This document shows positions 1 to 7,234 of a stretch of 64,000 bases of DNA, one piece after another. The notes beneath the pieces were generated by a model, which saw only the letters and a program-made list of their open reading frames with translations, searched no databases and was not told where the DNA came from. The DNA lies in NCBI RefSeq assembly GCF_947504145.1, contig NZ_CANNGQ010000001.1:992001-1056000 (forward strand), read 5' to 3'. Numbering within the stretch: the first letter of the stretch is position 1; each line of letters starts with the position of its first letter. The position numbers and the translations under genes were made by a program. The stretch is from an uncultured Microbulbifer sp. Lineage in GTDB: Bacteria; Pseudomonadota; Gammaproteobacteria; Pseudomonadales; Cellvibrionaceae.

Positions 1-641
1 TTCAGCCCCCGCATATATACCCAACCATCCGGGGTAATGGTACCGCCCAGCAAATCGCCAGACGGCTCAAACCACGTAGTTTCTGAGTCGTACACGCCCG
101 CCGCGGAAGTCGGGCTAAAGGCTCTCCGCATCCCATCCTCATCAAAGGTATGGAATTTACCATCCCACCACACACACGCACCCTCACCGGGGATATCGTT
201 GTCGCCGCCATCCCAAACTACGGTTCCGGTGGTAAAAGTCTGTTCCGCTAGCGACTCTATACCCACTTCCCTTTCCAGCTTCATGGGTAACGATAACGCC
301 TCGCCCATGGTCGCCGTTTTCACAAACGCAGAAACACTCATTTCCCCGGAAACAATGATTTTTTCATAGTCACCGGTGCCGACCACGAACACGACGCGCT
401 GCGCAAAATTAGCAGTGTTTTCGATCTCGAAGGTATCGAAGGCGGGTATATTCGGGTTGCCCAGACTGCGGTCAAATCGGCGCTTTTCGCCGGCTTCCAT
501 GGTGACCGGATCACCGTTTACGATGACCCGAACCGGGAACGCGGCCTCGCGCAGAAAAATAAAATCCCCCGGCTTTTGCACCGGTTTACCTGCTTTGGGC
601 CCGAGGTATACGGGCGCTTCACCGTGGGAAGATTGCGACAT
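1..641 (-). CDS. Virion surface or spike-like protein, 3' end cut by window edge
   Basis: An open frame starts at ATG 641 and stays open for 213 codons to the window edge, so the C-terminus is missing. The start follows the stop of the preceding gene by two bases, with AAGGGC upstream as ribosome site. The N-terminal part contains beta-rich stretches (PVRVIVNGDPVTMEAGEKRR, then FEIENTANFAQRVVFVVGTG), no signal peptide and no membrane segment. It is the only non-membrane protein after the three membrane proteins downstream of the capsid gene. A role as receptor-binding spike (PM2 P1 analogue) is inferred from position and beta-rich character only; I do not recognise the family. Confidence 0.6.
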   Translation of the reverse strand, partial: MSQSSHGEAPVYLGPKAGKPVQKPGDFIFLREAAFPVRVIVNGDPVTMEAGEKRRFDRSLGNPNIPAFDTFEIENTANFAQRVVFVVGTGDYEKIIVSGEMSVSAFVKTATMGEALSLPMKLEREVGIESLAEQTFTTGTVVWDGGDNDIPGEGACVWWDGKFHTFDEDGMRRAFSPTSAAGVYDSETTWFEPSGDLLGGTITPDGWVYMRGL

Positions 642-643
642 TT

Positions 644-1129
644 TTAGCCCTTAATCATTTTCTGCAGCACTGGTGACAGCAGCCAGAGTGCCGCCACGAT
701 TGCAAAGTATTTCATCATCTGTTGACTGGTCTGCCCCGCCTCGCTGGTATTGGCGGCATTGAACGCGCCCAGGCTGGAATCCAGCGCTTGCGTCGTCATC
801 TGGTAGAAATCCTGCTGGTTTTCACTCAGCTGCCCTACCGTTGCGGCGAGCGCATCCTGTGAAAAATCAATGGTCTGCCCGGCGAGTCCATAGCCCAACT
901 CTAACGAGTCGGCCCCGTAGTCGAGCGCCGCCATAGATAATTCTTGCCCTGCGGCAATGGCTCCCATATCGGTTGCGGTAATCGACAGGTTGCCGGCCAC
1001 ATCACCGGTAACCCCTACCGCCCCCTCCGCCAGATCCAGTTCCGCATAGCGGTTGTCGGTATTGGTGGTGGTGTAGTCGTTGACCGTAGTCAGATTTTTG
1101 GTGGTTTTCTTACTGTCAAAAAAGCCCAT
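644..1129 (-). CDS. Prophage membrane protein with C-terminal anchor (161 aa)
   Basis: The protein is 161 residues. It has a polar, Thr/Asn-rich N-terminus, a long Ala/Gly/Leu/Gln-rich middle predicted helical, and one C-terminal hydrophobic segment (about residues 140-157, YFAIVAALWLLSPVLQKM). That layout suits a protein anchored in the internal virion membrane with its body facing the capsid or the DNA. It is the third consecutive gene of this design after the capsid gene, and is separated by a few bases from its neighbours, so it belongs to the structural operon. The family is not recognised. Confidence 0.65.
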   Translation of the reverse strand: MGFFDSKKTTKNLTTVNDYTTTNTDNRYAELDLAEGAVGVTGDVAGNLSITATDMGAIAAGQELSMAALDYGADSLELGYGLAGQTIDFSQDALAATVGQLSENQQDFYQMTTQALDSSLGAFNAANTSEAGQTSQQMMKYFAIVAALWLLSPVLQKMIKG

Positions 1130-1132
1130 AGA

Positions 1133-1360
1133 TCACCGCCTTTTTTTCAAAAACAGGAACACCAGTGCGACGGCGCCCAGAATAAACAGCGGATTGGTAA
1201 AGATTTTCTCGACAGCGCGCCCGGTGGCATTAGGGTTCGCAGAAACCCCAATGTTTTTGGTACCGGTGGCACTGTTGCTGGTGGTCGACGACTGATCAGT
1301 AACCCCAGAGGAGCCTGAAAAGCCGCCGCCACCCGTAGAAAGCAGAGAGGCCGGATTCAT
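1133..1360 (-). CDS. Small prophage membrane protein, Ser/Gly/Thr-rich (75 aa)
   Basis: This 75-residue protein has a low-complexity N-terminal half rich in Gly, Ser and Thr, then a single hydrophobic segment (about residues 57-71, NPLFILGAVALVFLFL) followed by KKRR. The basic tail after the span predicts a cytoplasmic or DNA-facing C-terminus. It lies between two other single-span proteins in the structural operon, with gaps of about 12 and 3 bases. It probably sits in the internal virion membrane; this is inferred from context and not from homology. Confidence 0.6.
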   Translation of the reverse strand: MNPASLLSTGGGGFSGSSGVTDQSSTTSNSATGTKNIGVSANPNATGRAVEKIFTNPLFILGAVALVFLFLKKRR

Positions 1361-1372
1361 CTAACGGCCCCC

Positions 1373-1675
1373 TTATGGCTTGAGCTTGCCGGTAAACCAC
1401 AGCAACCCCAGTATCAGCGCGGTTACCTGCAGAACGCCGGTATCCATCGTGACGCCGAAGATAGTCACGCGCCCGGTGTCCTGGCCATTGGTGGTCGGTC
1501 CAATGCTTTGCGCATTACCCACCGCCGATTGATCCGGCACACCACCGACACCGCCGGTCATACCGTTGTTTGGCTGCTGGACTGCAGGTGCCACACCCAG
1601 CTTTGCCAGTTCTTTTTGCTCGTAAACGTCAATTCCTTTTGAGACGACGTTTCCGAGATTATCCCAGAAGGACAT
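1373..1675 (-). CDS. Prophage membrane protein after capsid gene (100 aa)
   Basis: The 100-residue product begins with an amphipathic stretch (MSFWDNLGNVVSKGIDVYEQ), continues with a Gly/Asn/Gln-rich linker and ends in one hydrophobic segment (about residues 79-95, VLQVTALILGLLWFTG). GAGGGGG lies just upstream of the ATG as a strong ribosome site. It follows the capsid gene by 36 bases. PM2 has a membrane-associated protein of similar size (P3, 104 residues), so a role in linking capsid and membrane is a reasonable guess, but I cannot show sequence relatedness. Confidence 0.6.
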   Translation of the reverse strand: MSFWDNLGNVVSKGIDVYEQKELAKLGVAPAVQQPNNGMTGGVGGVPDQSAVGNAQSIGPTTNGQDTGRVTIFGVTMDTGVLQVTALILGLLWFTGKLKP

Positions 1676-1711
1676 AAGGCCCCCTCGTGCGGTTTGGCGA
1701 GGCCGCGCTGA

Positions 1712-2575
1712 TTAGCGCGGCAGTACGCCGTTGTATTCCTGCAGCGCAGTGATGGTCATTGCACCATCGACCCACAGGCGGTAGCGGAAATCCGACAGAC
1801 CGACCAGCGGGATAGTTGCCGCACCGTAGCCGTTCTCGGTGGTATCGATCACCCAGGCGCCGGACTGCGGTACGCGGCCCGCATCGCCGTCTTCCTGAAT
1901 CCGGGTATTGATCGCGGCTTTTCGCTTGAATATGCGCTCGTTATTCGCCATTACTTCGACTTGCTCGATGTTGTTGGCGGACGGCAGGAAGGTGATGCGG
2001 TTCAGGCTCAGAGAGTCGGAACGACCGTAGTTGAAGTCGCCAATCTCGAATTCACCGGAACCGGACGGGGAGCGGTTGCCCTTGATCAGATACGGAATCA
2101 GACCGGGACCCGCTTTGCTGCCATCCAGGTTTAACTCAATTGAGTCTGACTGCTCGGCATCCAGCTCGAAGGCAGGCGCGGTTGCACCGGCATCCACGTC
2201 CACCTCTACAGTGAAGGCGGAAATCTTGTTGCCCTGAGCGTCGGCAACATTGGTGTTGATCGCGGTCAGTTCTTCCTGATCCCGGTTTTTGAGGCCGATA
2301 CGGTCGAACGGAATACGCAGGATGCCGCCAGCCGCTTTCAGGCCGAGGAATTGATTCAACAGATCGCGCTCGGTGCCGCTGAAACGCTGAATTACCAGGC
2401 CGTTCAGCTTGATACGGATCTCGGTCATCTCAGCGAGAGTGACGCCGGTATAGGCGAGGCTCAGACTGTGAAAACGGTTGCCGACCGGCAGTTTCCACAG
2501 CGCGGTAGTGCCCGGTGATCCGCCCTCGTTGCCGGGCATTGGCAGCCAACGGCGGTGTAGTGCTCTTTGATTCAT
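1712..2575 (-). CDS. Major capsid protein, PM2 P2-like
   Basis: The 287-residue protein resembles coat protein P2 of corticoviruses, which forms a double jelly-roll trimer (PM2 P2 has 269 residues). Recognisable features are the N-terminal stretch EIRIKLNGLVIQRFSGTERD followed by LNQFLGLKAAGGILRIPFDR, and alternating hydrophobic strands through to a C-terminal RYRLWVDGAMTI region. It has no signal peptide or membrane span. The start ATG at 2575 has GGGAGA about ten bases upstream. It lies in the structural operon, downstream of two tiny membrane-protein genes and the packaging ATPase. Family assignment is from recalled P2 features and context. Confidence 0.85.
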   Translation of the reverse strand: MNQRALHRRWLPMPGNEGGSPGTTALWKLPVGNRFHSLSLAYTGVTLAEMTEIRIKLNGLVIQRFSGTERDLLNQFLGLKAAGGILRIPFDRIGLKNRDQEELTAINTNVADAQGNKISAFTVEVDVDAGATAPAFELDAEQSDSIELNLDGSKAGPGLIPYLIKGNRSPSGSGEFEIGDFNYGRSDSLSLNRITFLPSANNIEQVEVMANNERIFKRKAAINTRIQEDGDAGRVPQSGAWVIDTTENGYGAATIPLVGLSDFRYRLWVDGAMTITALQEYNGVLPR

Positions 2576-2630
2576 TTCGGAGAGTCTCCCGACTTGTCCA
2601 GTGTTTACAGATTACGAAAAAGCCGCGGAA

Positions 2631-2729
2631 TTATTTCAGCGGGTTTTTGGTAGCCGGTACAAATTTGTTGATCGCTACGATGGCCAGCAGAGTCAGGCCC
2701 ACGGTGATCAGACGGCTTTTAGTGAACAT
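2631..2729 (-). CDS. Very small prophage membrane protein (32 aa)
   Basis: This 32-codon gene starts at ATG 2729, inside the last codons of the gene before it, and ends 55 bases before the capsid gene. The product is MFTKSRLITVGLTLLAIVAI plus NKFVPATKNPLK: one hydrophobic segment flanked by basic residues. AGGGGA lies eight bases upstream of the start. Corticoviruses encode several proteins of 30-70 residues in the virion membrane, so a membrane component is likely. The coding potential rests on the ribosome site, the overlap and the fit into an otherwise empty gap. Confidence 0.6.
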   Translation of the reverse strand: MFTKSRLITVGLTLLAIVAINKFVPATKNPLK

Positions 2730-2823
2730 TTTCTGTTCCCCTTTGTTGCAGGTTGTTAGTGATCCAGCTGGCCACCAGAGAGGCCACAACAGCAACGATC
2801 ACCTGTTGAAGTAACTTATCCAT
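2719..2823 (-). CDS. Very small prophage membrane protein (34 aa)
   Basis: This 34-codon gene starts at ATG 2823, with TGGGGGT immediately before it, and its stop overlaps the start of the next small gene by 11 bases. The product is a single hydrophobic helix (KLLQQVIVAVVASLVASWIT) with a polar tail. PM2 P7 is also 34 residues long, which is suggestive but not evidence of homology. The gene is the first after a terminator-like hairpin that follows the packaging ATPase, so it may head the structural transcription unit. Confidence 0.6.
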   Translation of the reverse strand: MDKLLQQVIVAVVASLVASWITNNLQQRGTENVH

Positions 2824-2847
2824 ACCCCCAACAAATCACGGAGCTTG

Positions 2848-2887
2848 AAAAAAAACTAGACCGGCGGACGCGGTTTTCACGCCGCCG
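2848..2887 (-). terminator. Terminator-like hairpin between ATPase and structural genes
   Basis: Reading leftward, CGGCGG (2887-2882) pairs with CCGCCG (2867-2862) around a short loop and is followed by eight T residues (2855-2848). It lies 36 bases after the ATPase stop and just before the two tiny membrane-protein genes. It probably separates or attenuates transcription between the replication/packaging genes and the structural genes. Confidence 0.65.
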
Positions 2888-2922
2888 ACCTATAGGCCAA
2901 AAATAGCTGGCCCAAGCTCCCG

Positions 2923-3591
2923 TTAAAGACTGATTCTCCCCCTTTGGGGATTGAATTTTCCGAACTGCGCGGCCATCGGCCCCGGCTTTTTCAGGTAGTA
3001 GTGACAAAGGGTTGAGCTATTGGCGGGCATGGCTGCCAAGTCTTCCGGCTTCACCGACAGCACCCCGGACATATATTTGCGGTCCGCTTCGGTCTCGACC
3101 ACTCCGCACCACCTGTAGGCCGCCATATTCAGGATCGACTTGTCGATTTCCTGCGGGCGCTGGCTGATCGCAAAGATCACCCCGCCGTACTTACGGGACT
3201 TGCGCGTGAGCTGCCCCCAGTACCCCCTGCCCTTACCGCTGTCGGTCACGTCCGCCAGTTCTTCAATGATGATTGCGGTCGGCTCTTTGCCATCGAGCGC
3301 GGCCCAGACGATCCCGCAGAAGAATTCAAATTCTTCCGGGGTTGCGTTGGTGGCCTCATAGGCGACGCGGAACGGTTTTCCGCTGGCAATGCTGCGCATT
3401 ACCGTGGACTTGAATTGTGCCTGGCTGGTGCAGTGCACCGCCTGATGGTCGCGGTCCGGGTCCCAGATCAACACCCGCTTGAATTGCTCCAGCAGATCCA
3501 GCCGGCGTAGAAAGCTGGACTTGCCGCTGCCGGTGGTACCGCAGAGAAACATATGGCGCGCCTGATAGGCCGGGTTCTGGTTAATCGCCAT
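2923..3591 (-). CDS. Packaging ATPase, PM2 P9-like
   Basis: This is a P-loop ATPase of the FtsK/HerA-related type that packages or handles the genome in tailless membrane-containing viruses. Walker A is GTTGSGKS at residues 18-25, and the Walker B-like strand is AIIIEELADV near residue 110. A further motif, ISQRPQEIDKSI, follows the expected order. The start was set at ATG 3591 (222 residues), close to the length of PM2 P9, because GGGGAGGG lies about eight bases upstream; an earlier in-frame start would overlap the neighbour deeply. It overlaps the end of the preceding gene by 11 bases and is followed by a terminator-like hairpin. Confidence 0.85.
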   Translation of the reverse strand: MAINQNPAYQARHMFLCGTTGSGKSSFLRRLDLLEQFKRVLIWDPDRDHQAVHCTSQAQFKSTVMRSIASGKPFRVAYEATNATPEEFEFFCGIVWAALDGKEPTAIIIEELADVTDSGKGRGYWGQLTRKSRKYGGVIFAISQRPQEIDKSILNMAAYRWCGVVETEADRKYMSGVLSVKPEDLAAMPANSSTLCHYYLKKPGPMAAQFGKFNPQRGRISL

Positions 3592-4045
3592 GGTGCGCAC
3601 CCTCCCCTTCGCCCGGTGCAGTTTCGTGGGCAGCTTGCTCGGCTGCCGCCTGCTGCCGCTCTTTCTCTTTGCGCTCGGCAATCGCGGCCCGCTCCACCAT
3701 CATGCGCGGCAGCAGTGCCACGCCCATACACAGCGCAAACGCCGCGCCCGGCCCGTTGCCCTGCGGCATGTAGTGATCCGCCAGCGCGCCCCCGGTTTTT
3801 GCCAGCTGCTCAGTTTCGGTTTCGGTCAGCCGCCAGTGTTCCCCGCGACGATCCGCCAGCATGCCGAACACCAGCGCCAATAGCGCACCCACCAGCTGCT
3901 GCCCGGTGATCGCCGGTTCCGGCACCGGCTCCCCTTCCGGCGTATAGGTGCCACCGGTTGCACCAGGCACCCCACCGGCTGCCGGGATATGGGAAAACTG
4001 CCGGGCTTGCTCGGCGTCCATCTGGGGTTGCTGCTGATCACTCAT
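3581..4045 (-). CDS. Prophage membrane protein with two hydrophobic segments (154 aa)
   Basis: The product has a Gln/Pro/Gly-rich N-terminus, a first hydrophobic segment (QLVGALLALVFGML), a charged loop with a Thr/Glu-rich stretch, a second hydrophobic segment (GAAFALCMGVALLPRM) and a Glu/Ala-rich, probably coiled-coil tail. ATG 4045 is preferred over ATG 4051 because GGGGGA is eight bases upstream of it. It overlaps both neighbours. Position next to the packaging ATPase suggests a virion or assembly membrane protein. The family is not recognised. Confidence 0.65.
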   Translation of the reverse strand: MSDQQQPQMDAEQARQFSHIPAAGGVPGATGGTYTPEGEPVPEPAITGQQLVGALLALVFGMLADRRGEHWRLTETETEQLAKTGGALADHYMPQGNGPGAAFALCMGVALLPRMMVERAAIAERKEKERQQAAAEQAAHETAPGEGEGAHHGD

Positions 4046-4421
4046 CGTCATCGTCCCCCATCAGAAAGCCCAGAAGCCCGCCACCCGCTCTCGCTGGCGT
4101 CGGTGGTGCTTTAGGTGCGGGATCGGATTCAGGCGGATCTATAGGCGCGTCCGGTGCCGCTGGCGCGGGGTCCGGCTGGCCTATAGGTGCCGGATCGGGT
4201 TCCGGTTGACCTATAGGCCGCATGCTGGCCTTTACGAATTCTTGCCCGGTTGGCCCGAGACATTGAATGGTGCCGCAGCGCATCGACAGGCCGCCGATTT
4301 CTGAATAACACCGGTAGTAGAGCGCCCCCTTTTTTGAACCAGAGCGCTGTTGGTGAACGGTGGCCTGGTCACTGCCGCAAAGTGGACAGGTGATCATGCC
4401 GATATGTGCTGATTTAGCCAT
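4038..4421 (-). CDS. Zinc-ribbon protein with proline-rich tail (127 aa)
   Basis: The N-terminal 55 residues carry a zinc ribbon: CPLCG at about residues 12-16, then YRCYSE and RCGTIQCLG. The next 50 residues are rich in Pro, Ala and Asp with two PIGQP(E/D)PDP-like repeats, and the end is Gly-rich followed by DDDDE. PM2 has late-gene activators with zinc-finger character, and the Ogr/Delta activators of tailed phages also use a small zinc ribbon, so a transcription activator is possible. The linker and acidic tail are unusual for those families. Position upstream of structural genes is compatible with that role, which remains inference. Confidence 0.6.
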   Translation of the reverse strand: MAKSAHIGMITCPLCGSDQATVHQQRSGSKKGALYYRCYSEIGGLSMRCGTIQCLGPTGQEFVKASMRPIGQPEPDPAPIGQPDPAPAAPDAPIDPPESDPAPKAPPTPARAGGGLLGFLMGDDDDE

Positions 4422-4472
4422 AGAAACGGGCGCCTCCCGGCGAGCCTAACTTATGGAATATTTGCGGGCGCT

Positions 4473-4685
4473 TTAGGCCCGGTTTTTCTCGAGCGCCGCC
4501 ACACGGCCCTCTATCTCGTCCAGGCGGTCCAGCTGCTGAGCCGCCTGCTCAAGAACTACGCGGGCGCCCTGCAGGTCCAGCCCACCCGGCAGCAGCATTC
4601 TCACCGCCGCGGGGATTTCGATTCGATCCAGCCCCGCCGCCAACTGGCGAAGCTGATCACCCGGTTTTTGATCCTGATTACTCAA
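4473..4685 (-). CDS. Small prophage protein with coiled-coil end (70 aa)
   Basis: The gene starts with TTG at 4685; GAGGTGAG lies five bases upstream, and the start overlaps the stop of the preceding gene as TTGA. The product is charged and soluble, and its second half (VLEQAAQQLDRLDEIEGRVAALEKN) has heptad-like leucine spacing typical of a coiled coil. The family is not recognised. Translational coupling to the preceding membrane-protein gene suggests they work together. Confidence 0.55.
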   Translation of the reverse strand: MSNQDQKPGDQLRQLAAGLDRIEIPAAVRMLLPGGLDLQGARVVLEQAAQQLDRLDEIEGRVAALEKNRA

Positions 4686-4990
4686 AGTCTCACCTCGATA
4701 TCTTTATCCGGCTGATTCACTGCCGGAACTTTGCAATTAACCTCACGGCCCTGCGGATCGAAAACACGCACCCGCCTGGCTATGATCCTGTCGATTTTTT
4801 CACGCAACTCGTGATTCTCAATTTCAAGATCGGATACCTTCCAGCCCATCTCGATCTTCTGATCCGCTGCCTTTCCCAACTGCCGCTGCACGGCCCTAAA
4901 GCGTTTCTTCCAGCTTTTTGACACGCTCACCGATACGGCAACGCCCAGCACCCAGAACAGAAACAAAACACCCCACAAAACCCAATCCAT
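4682..4990 (-). CDS. Small prophage membrane protein with coiled coil (102 aa)
   Basis: The start is placed at ATG 4990, preceded by GGGGTGA, rather than at an upstream TTG. The product begins with one membrane helix (WVLWGVLFLFWVLGVAVSVS), followed by a basic stretch, a predicted coiled coil (about residues 45-75) and a polar C-terminus. This one-span plus coiled-coil layout resembles phage spanins or membrane-anchoring accessory proteins, but there is no clear match. It follows a 42-residue basic-protein gene by four bases. Confidence 0.55.
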   Translation of the reverse strand: MDWVLWGVLFLFWVLGVAVSVSVSKSWKKRFRAVQRQLGKAADQKIEMGWKVSDLEIENHELREKIDRIIARRVRVFDPQGREVNCKVPAVNQPDKDIEVRL

Positions 4991-4994
4991 AGAG

Positions 4995-5123
4995 TCACCC
5001 CACAATTTGGAAACCAAACCAGTTTTCCAGCTTCAACATTCCGCGAGTAATACTCGCCTCGTGCTTTCGCTTGTTGCGGCGGCGCTTCTTCGCCTGCGCC
5101 GCACTTCGATAAACCTTTTTCAA
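4995..5123 (-). CDS. Very small, strongly basic protein (42 aa)
   Basis: A 42-codon frame starts with TTG at 5123, six bases after a GGGGGG ribosome site, and stops four bases before the next gene. The product begins MKKVYRSAAQAKKRRRNKRK and is extremely basic in its first half, with an amphipathic end (RGMLKLENWFGFQIVG). It fills an otherwise empty 170-base gap after the replication gene. A DNA- or RNA-binding or virion DNA-condensing role would fit the charge. This is inferred, as no family is recognised. Confidence 0.45.
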   Translation of the reverse strand: MKKVYRSAAQAKKRRRNKRKHEASITRGMLKLENWFGFQIVG

Positions 5124-5162
5124 AAATACCCCCCGTTACAGTTATTGACACAAGTCCAAGCT

Positions 5163-6980
5163 TTAGGCGGCCACCTGCGGTGGCCCCTGCGCGGCCTGCG
5201 GCCTTGCTGCTGCGCTTACCTTCGGTAGCGCATAGATGTTCCACTCACGCAACCGCGTAGGCTCGACACCCTGCACACCACCACCGATACCCTCCAATAC
5301 CTTTACGATCTCGCCGTAGCCGTTCGGCTTTTCCGCTTCGCGGTAGACAGGGGAAAGCTCCGCTTCAGCGCGGGGGCGCATCGGCCCACCCATCGCCCGC
5401 ATGAATTCGCACCAGCTCCCGGCATCGGCAGCCGCCCTGGCTTCCTCGAATTTTTCACCCTGAAAGGTCGTGTGTTTCGCATCCACCCGGCGCAGTTCCC
5501 GCCAAACAGTAACGGAAGGCTGTCCGACTGCTTGAAACTGCCGTATCCCCCAAGTGGACGCCCACGCCTCGATGCGCTCAGCTGTGCGTACAGAACCCAG
5601 ACTCCACTCCTGCTGTATTTCCTCGCCGCTCTTGGTAACCGTCGCCATACCGTCGATATTCTTTGATACGTATTTGGCCACATAGCCAACAGCGCCCCCG
5701 TCATCCTTTTTCATGTACACGATTTTGGTGCGGCGCTTATCCGCGCCCGGTTCACCGCCAGCGCAGTTGAGATTACAAAGGCCGGTTTTCGCCTTGATCC
5801 GGCGCTTACCGTCTTTGCCTGCCACCCAACGCGGACGCACGATGCCCCGCCACACTTCCTGAAACAGCACCATGGCCAATTTCAGCTGCCGACGATCAAA
5901 CCACAGCACCATGTGCCAGTGCGGGCAGCCGTCGTGATGGGGCTCGACAATGCGCAGACCATAAAACCGAATACCGCGCTTTTCGTAATAGGCGCGCAGC
6001 AGCTGCCAACGCTTGTTGAGCCACTTTTGCGCATCTATAGGTGTAGAGCCGTCCCAGTTCTTGTAGCGCTTCCCGCCTCGGTTGTACGCATGGAAACGTG
6101 AGGGACAGGTACCGGTAAGAAATACCGCCTGCAGGTTGTCGCCGTAGTCCTGCGCCCACTCCATACAGCCGCGCATTCTGGCCATCAGCTCATTACGGCG
6201 ATTTACCGGGTTTGAAATACCCAGATCCGACAATTCCGCCAGCGTGTAAGTCTGGCCCTCGCCGTTCTCGGCAATCAGGTTTTCCAGCAGGGTGCGGTTC
6301 CGCCGCTTTTGCTGGCGTCGACGCATAACGGTAAGCCCGGAGGCATAGCCCCCGGTGCGTTTGCAGGTCAGGCCCAGCCGACGCGCTGCGGTTTCCAGCT
6401 GGCGCGCCTGCGCCTTGCGGATCTGCCCGCGCCACCACTTAGCATCGCAAAGGCGCATAACGACCGCCGCGACCTTGTGCTTGTCATCGCGGTTGCAGTC
6501 GGCAATGTTCGGCATATTCACACCCGCACCCCTGCAGATGATTTCCACCTGCTCGAGTGCGTAGCGGCAAGCGTCCGCCCCGGTGCGGCCTTCGCGATGC
6601 CTGGCAATGTCAGCCAGCAATGCGCGCTCACACTTGCGCGCCATGGATCCGGCAGCGTCCTTGAGCGCCTTGTCATGGCTGCCAACATTGATCATTGGAA
6701 TATTGAGACGGAGGTAGTTTTCCTCGAAGGCTTCCAGCCAGTAGAGCGCCTGCCACTCACCGTCCCGCTTTTCGCGTTCGGCGTATTCGCGCTCAAGTGC
6801 CTTACAGAGAACAACGTAGTGATACCGGGCAAGAATCCGGTTTTTGATAGGCGCCGGTCCGGCAGCCTGGCGAATATCTTCCACCCGCTGCTGGCGCTCG
6901 GCCTCCTTGCGCAGCTTCCACCGGTCGAAACATTCCTGGCGGTACTGCTGCTCGATTAACTGGACAGCTGCAGCGGTCAT
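5163..6980 (-). CDS. Rolling-circle replication initiator, GpA/P12 type
   Basis: This 605-residue protein nicks the origin and starts rolling-circle replication of the viral genome. Three HUH-endonuclease motifs are visible in order: motif 1 FLTGTCPSRFH at 287-297, motif 2 PHWHMVLWF with H354 and H356 as metal ligands, and motif 3 YVAKYVSKNIDG with two tyrosines, Y433 and Y437. Two active tyrosines define superfamily I initiators (phiX174 A, P2 A, PM2 P12). The N-terminal 270 residues are basic and helical. The gene starts at ATG 6980, overlapping the stop of the preceding gene by four bases. The nick site should lie within or near this gene, but I could not pick it. Confidence 0.9.
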   Translation of the reverse strand: MTAAAVQLIEQQYRQECFDRWKLRKEAERQQRVEDIRQAAGPAPIKNRILARYHYVVLCKALEREYAEREKRDGEWQALYWLEAFEENYLRLNIPMINVGSHDKALKDAAGSMARKCERALLADIARHREGRTGADACRYALEQVEIICRGAGVNMPNIADCNRDDKHKVAAVVMRLCDAKWWRGQIRKAQARQLETAARRLGLTCKRTGGYASGLTVMRRRQQKRRNRTLLENLIAENGEGQTYTLAELSDLGISNPVNRRNELMARMRGCMEWAQDYGDNLQAVFLTGTCPSRFHAYNRGGKRYKNWDGSTPIDAQKWLNKRWQLLRAYYEKRGIRFYGLRIVEPHHDGCPHWHMVLWFDRRQLKLAMVLFQEVWRGIVRPRWVAGKDGKRRIKAKTGLCNLNCAGGEPGADKRRTKIVYMKKDDGGAVGYVAKYVSKNIDGMATVTKSGEEIQQEWSLGSVRTAERIEAWASTWGIRQFQAVGQPSVTVWRELRRVDAKHTTFQGEKFEEARAAADAGSWCEFMRAMGGPMRPRAEAELSPVYREAEKPNGYGEIVKVLEGIGGGVQGVEPTRLREWNIYALPKVSAAARPQAAQGPPQVAA

Positions 6981-7234
6981 CAGGTGGCCCCGTGCTCGCC
7001 TTCTTTGATCGCGGCCAGCAAGTCGGACAACGCCATAAAACAGGCCCTGGCCTGTTCCTCGCCAGCGGTCAGGCGGCGCACATCACCGCCGGACAACATA
7101 TTCAGAAAGCACTTAACCGCGTCCACCTGATCACCTTCCCAATGGCAACCGGCAAAGCCGTTAATCTCTACATTGCAGGAATTTTCCGGCTGATACGTCC
7201 GGGTTACCTCCTCAGCAGCAGTCACAAGTCCCAT
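6980..7234 (-). CDS. Hypothetical prophage protein (84 aa)
   Basis: This is a small acidic soluble protein with four cysteines (NSCNVEINGFAGCHWEG, AVKCFLNML and RACFMAL) but no regular zinc motif. ATG 7234 overlaps the stop of the preceding gene as TGATG, and its own stop overlaps the start of the replication initiator, so translation of the three early genes is coupled. The function is unknown. Position suggests a role in replication or early takeover. Confidence 0.55.
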   Translation of the reverse strand: MGLVTAAEEVTRTYQPENSCNVEINGFAGCHWEGDQVDAVKCFLNMLSGGDVRRLTAGEEQARACFMALSDLLAAIKEGEHGAT

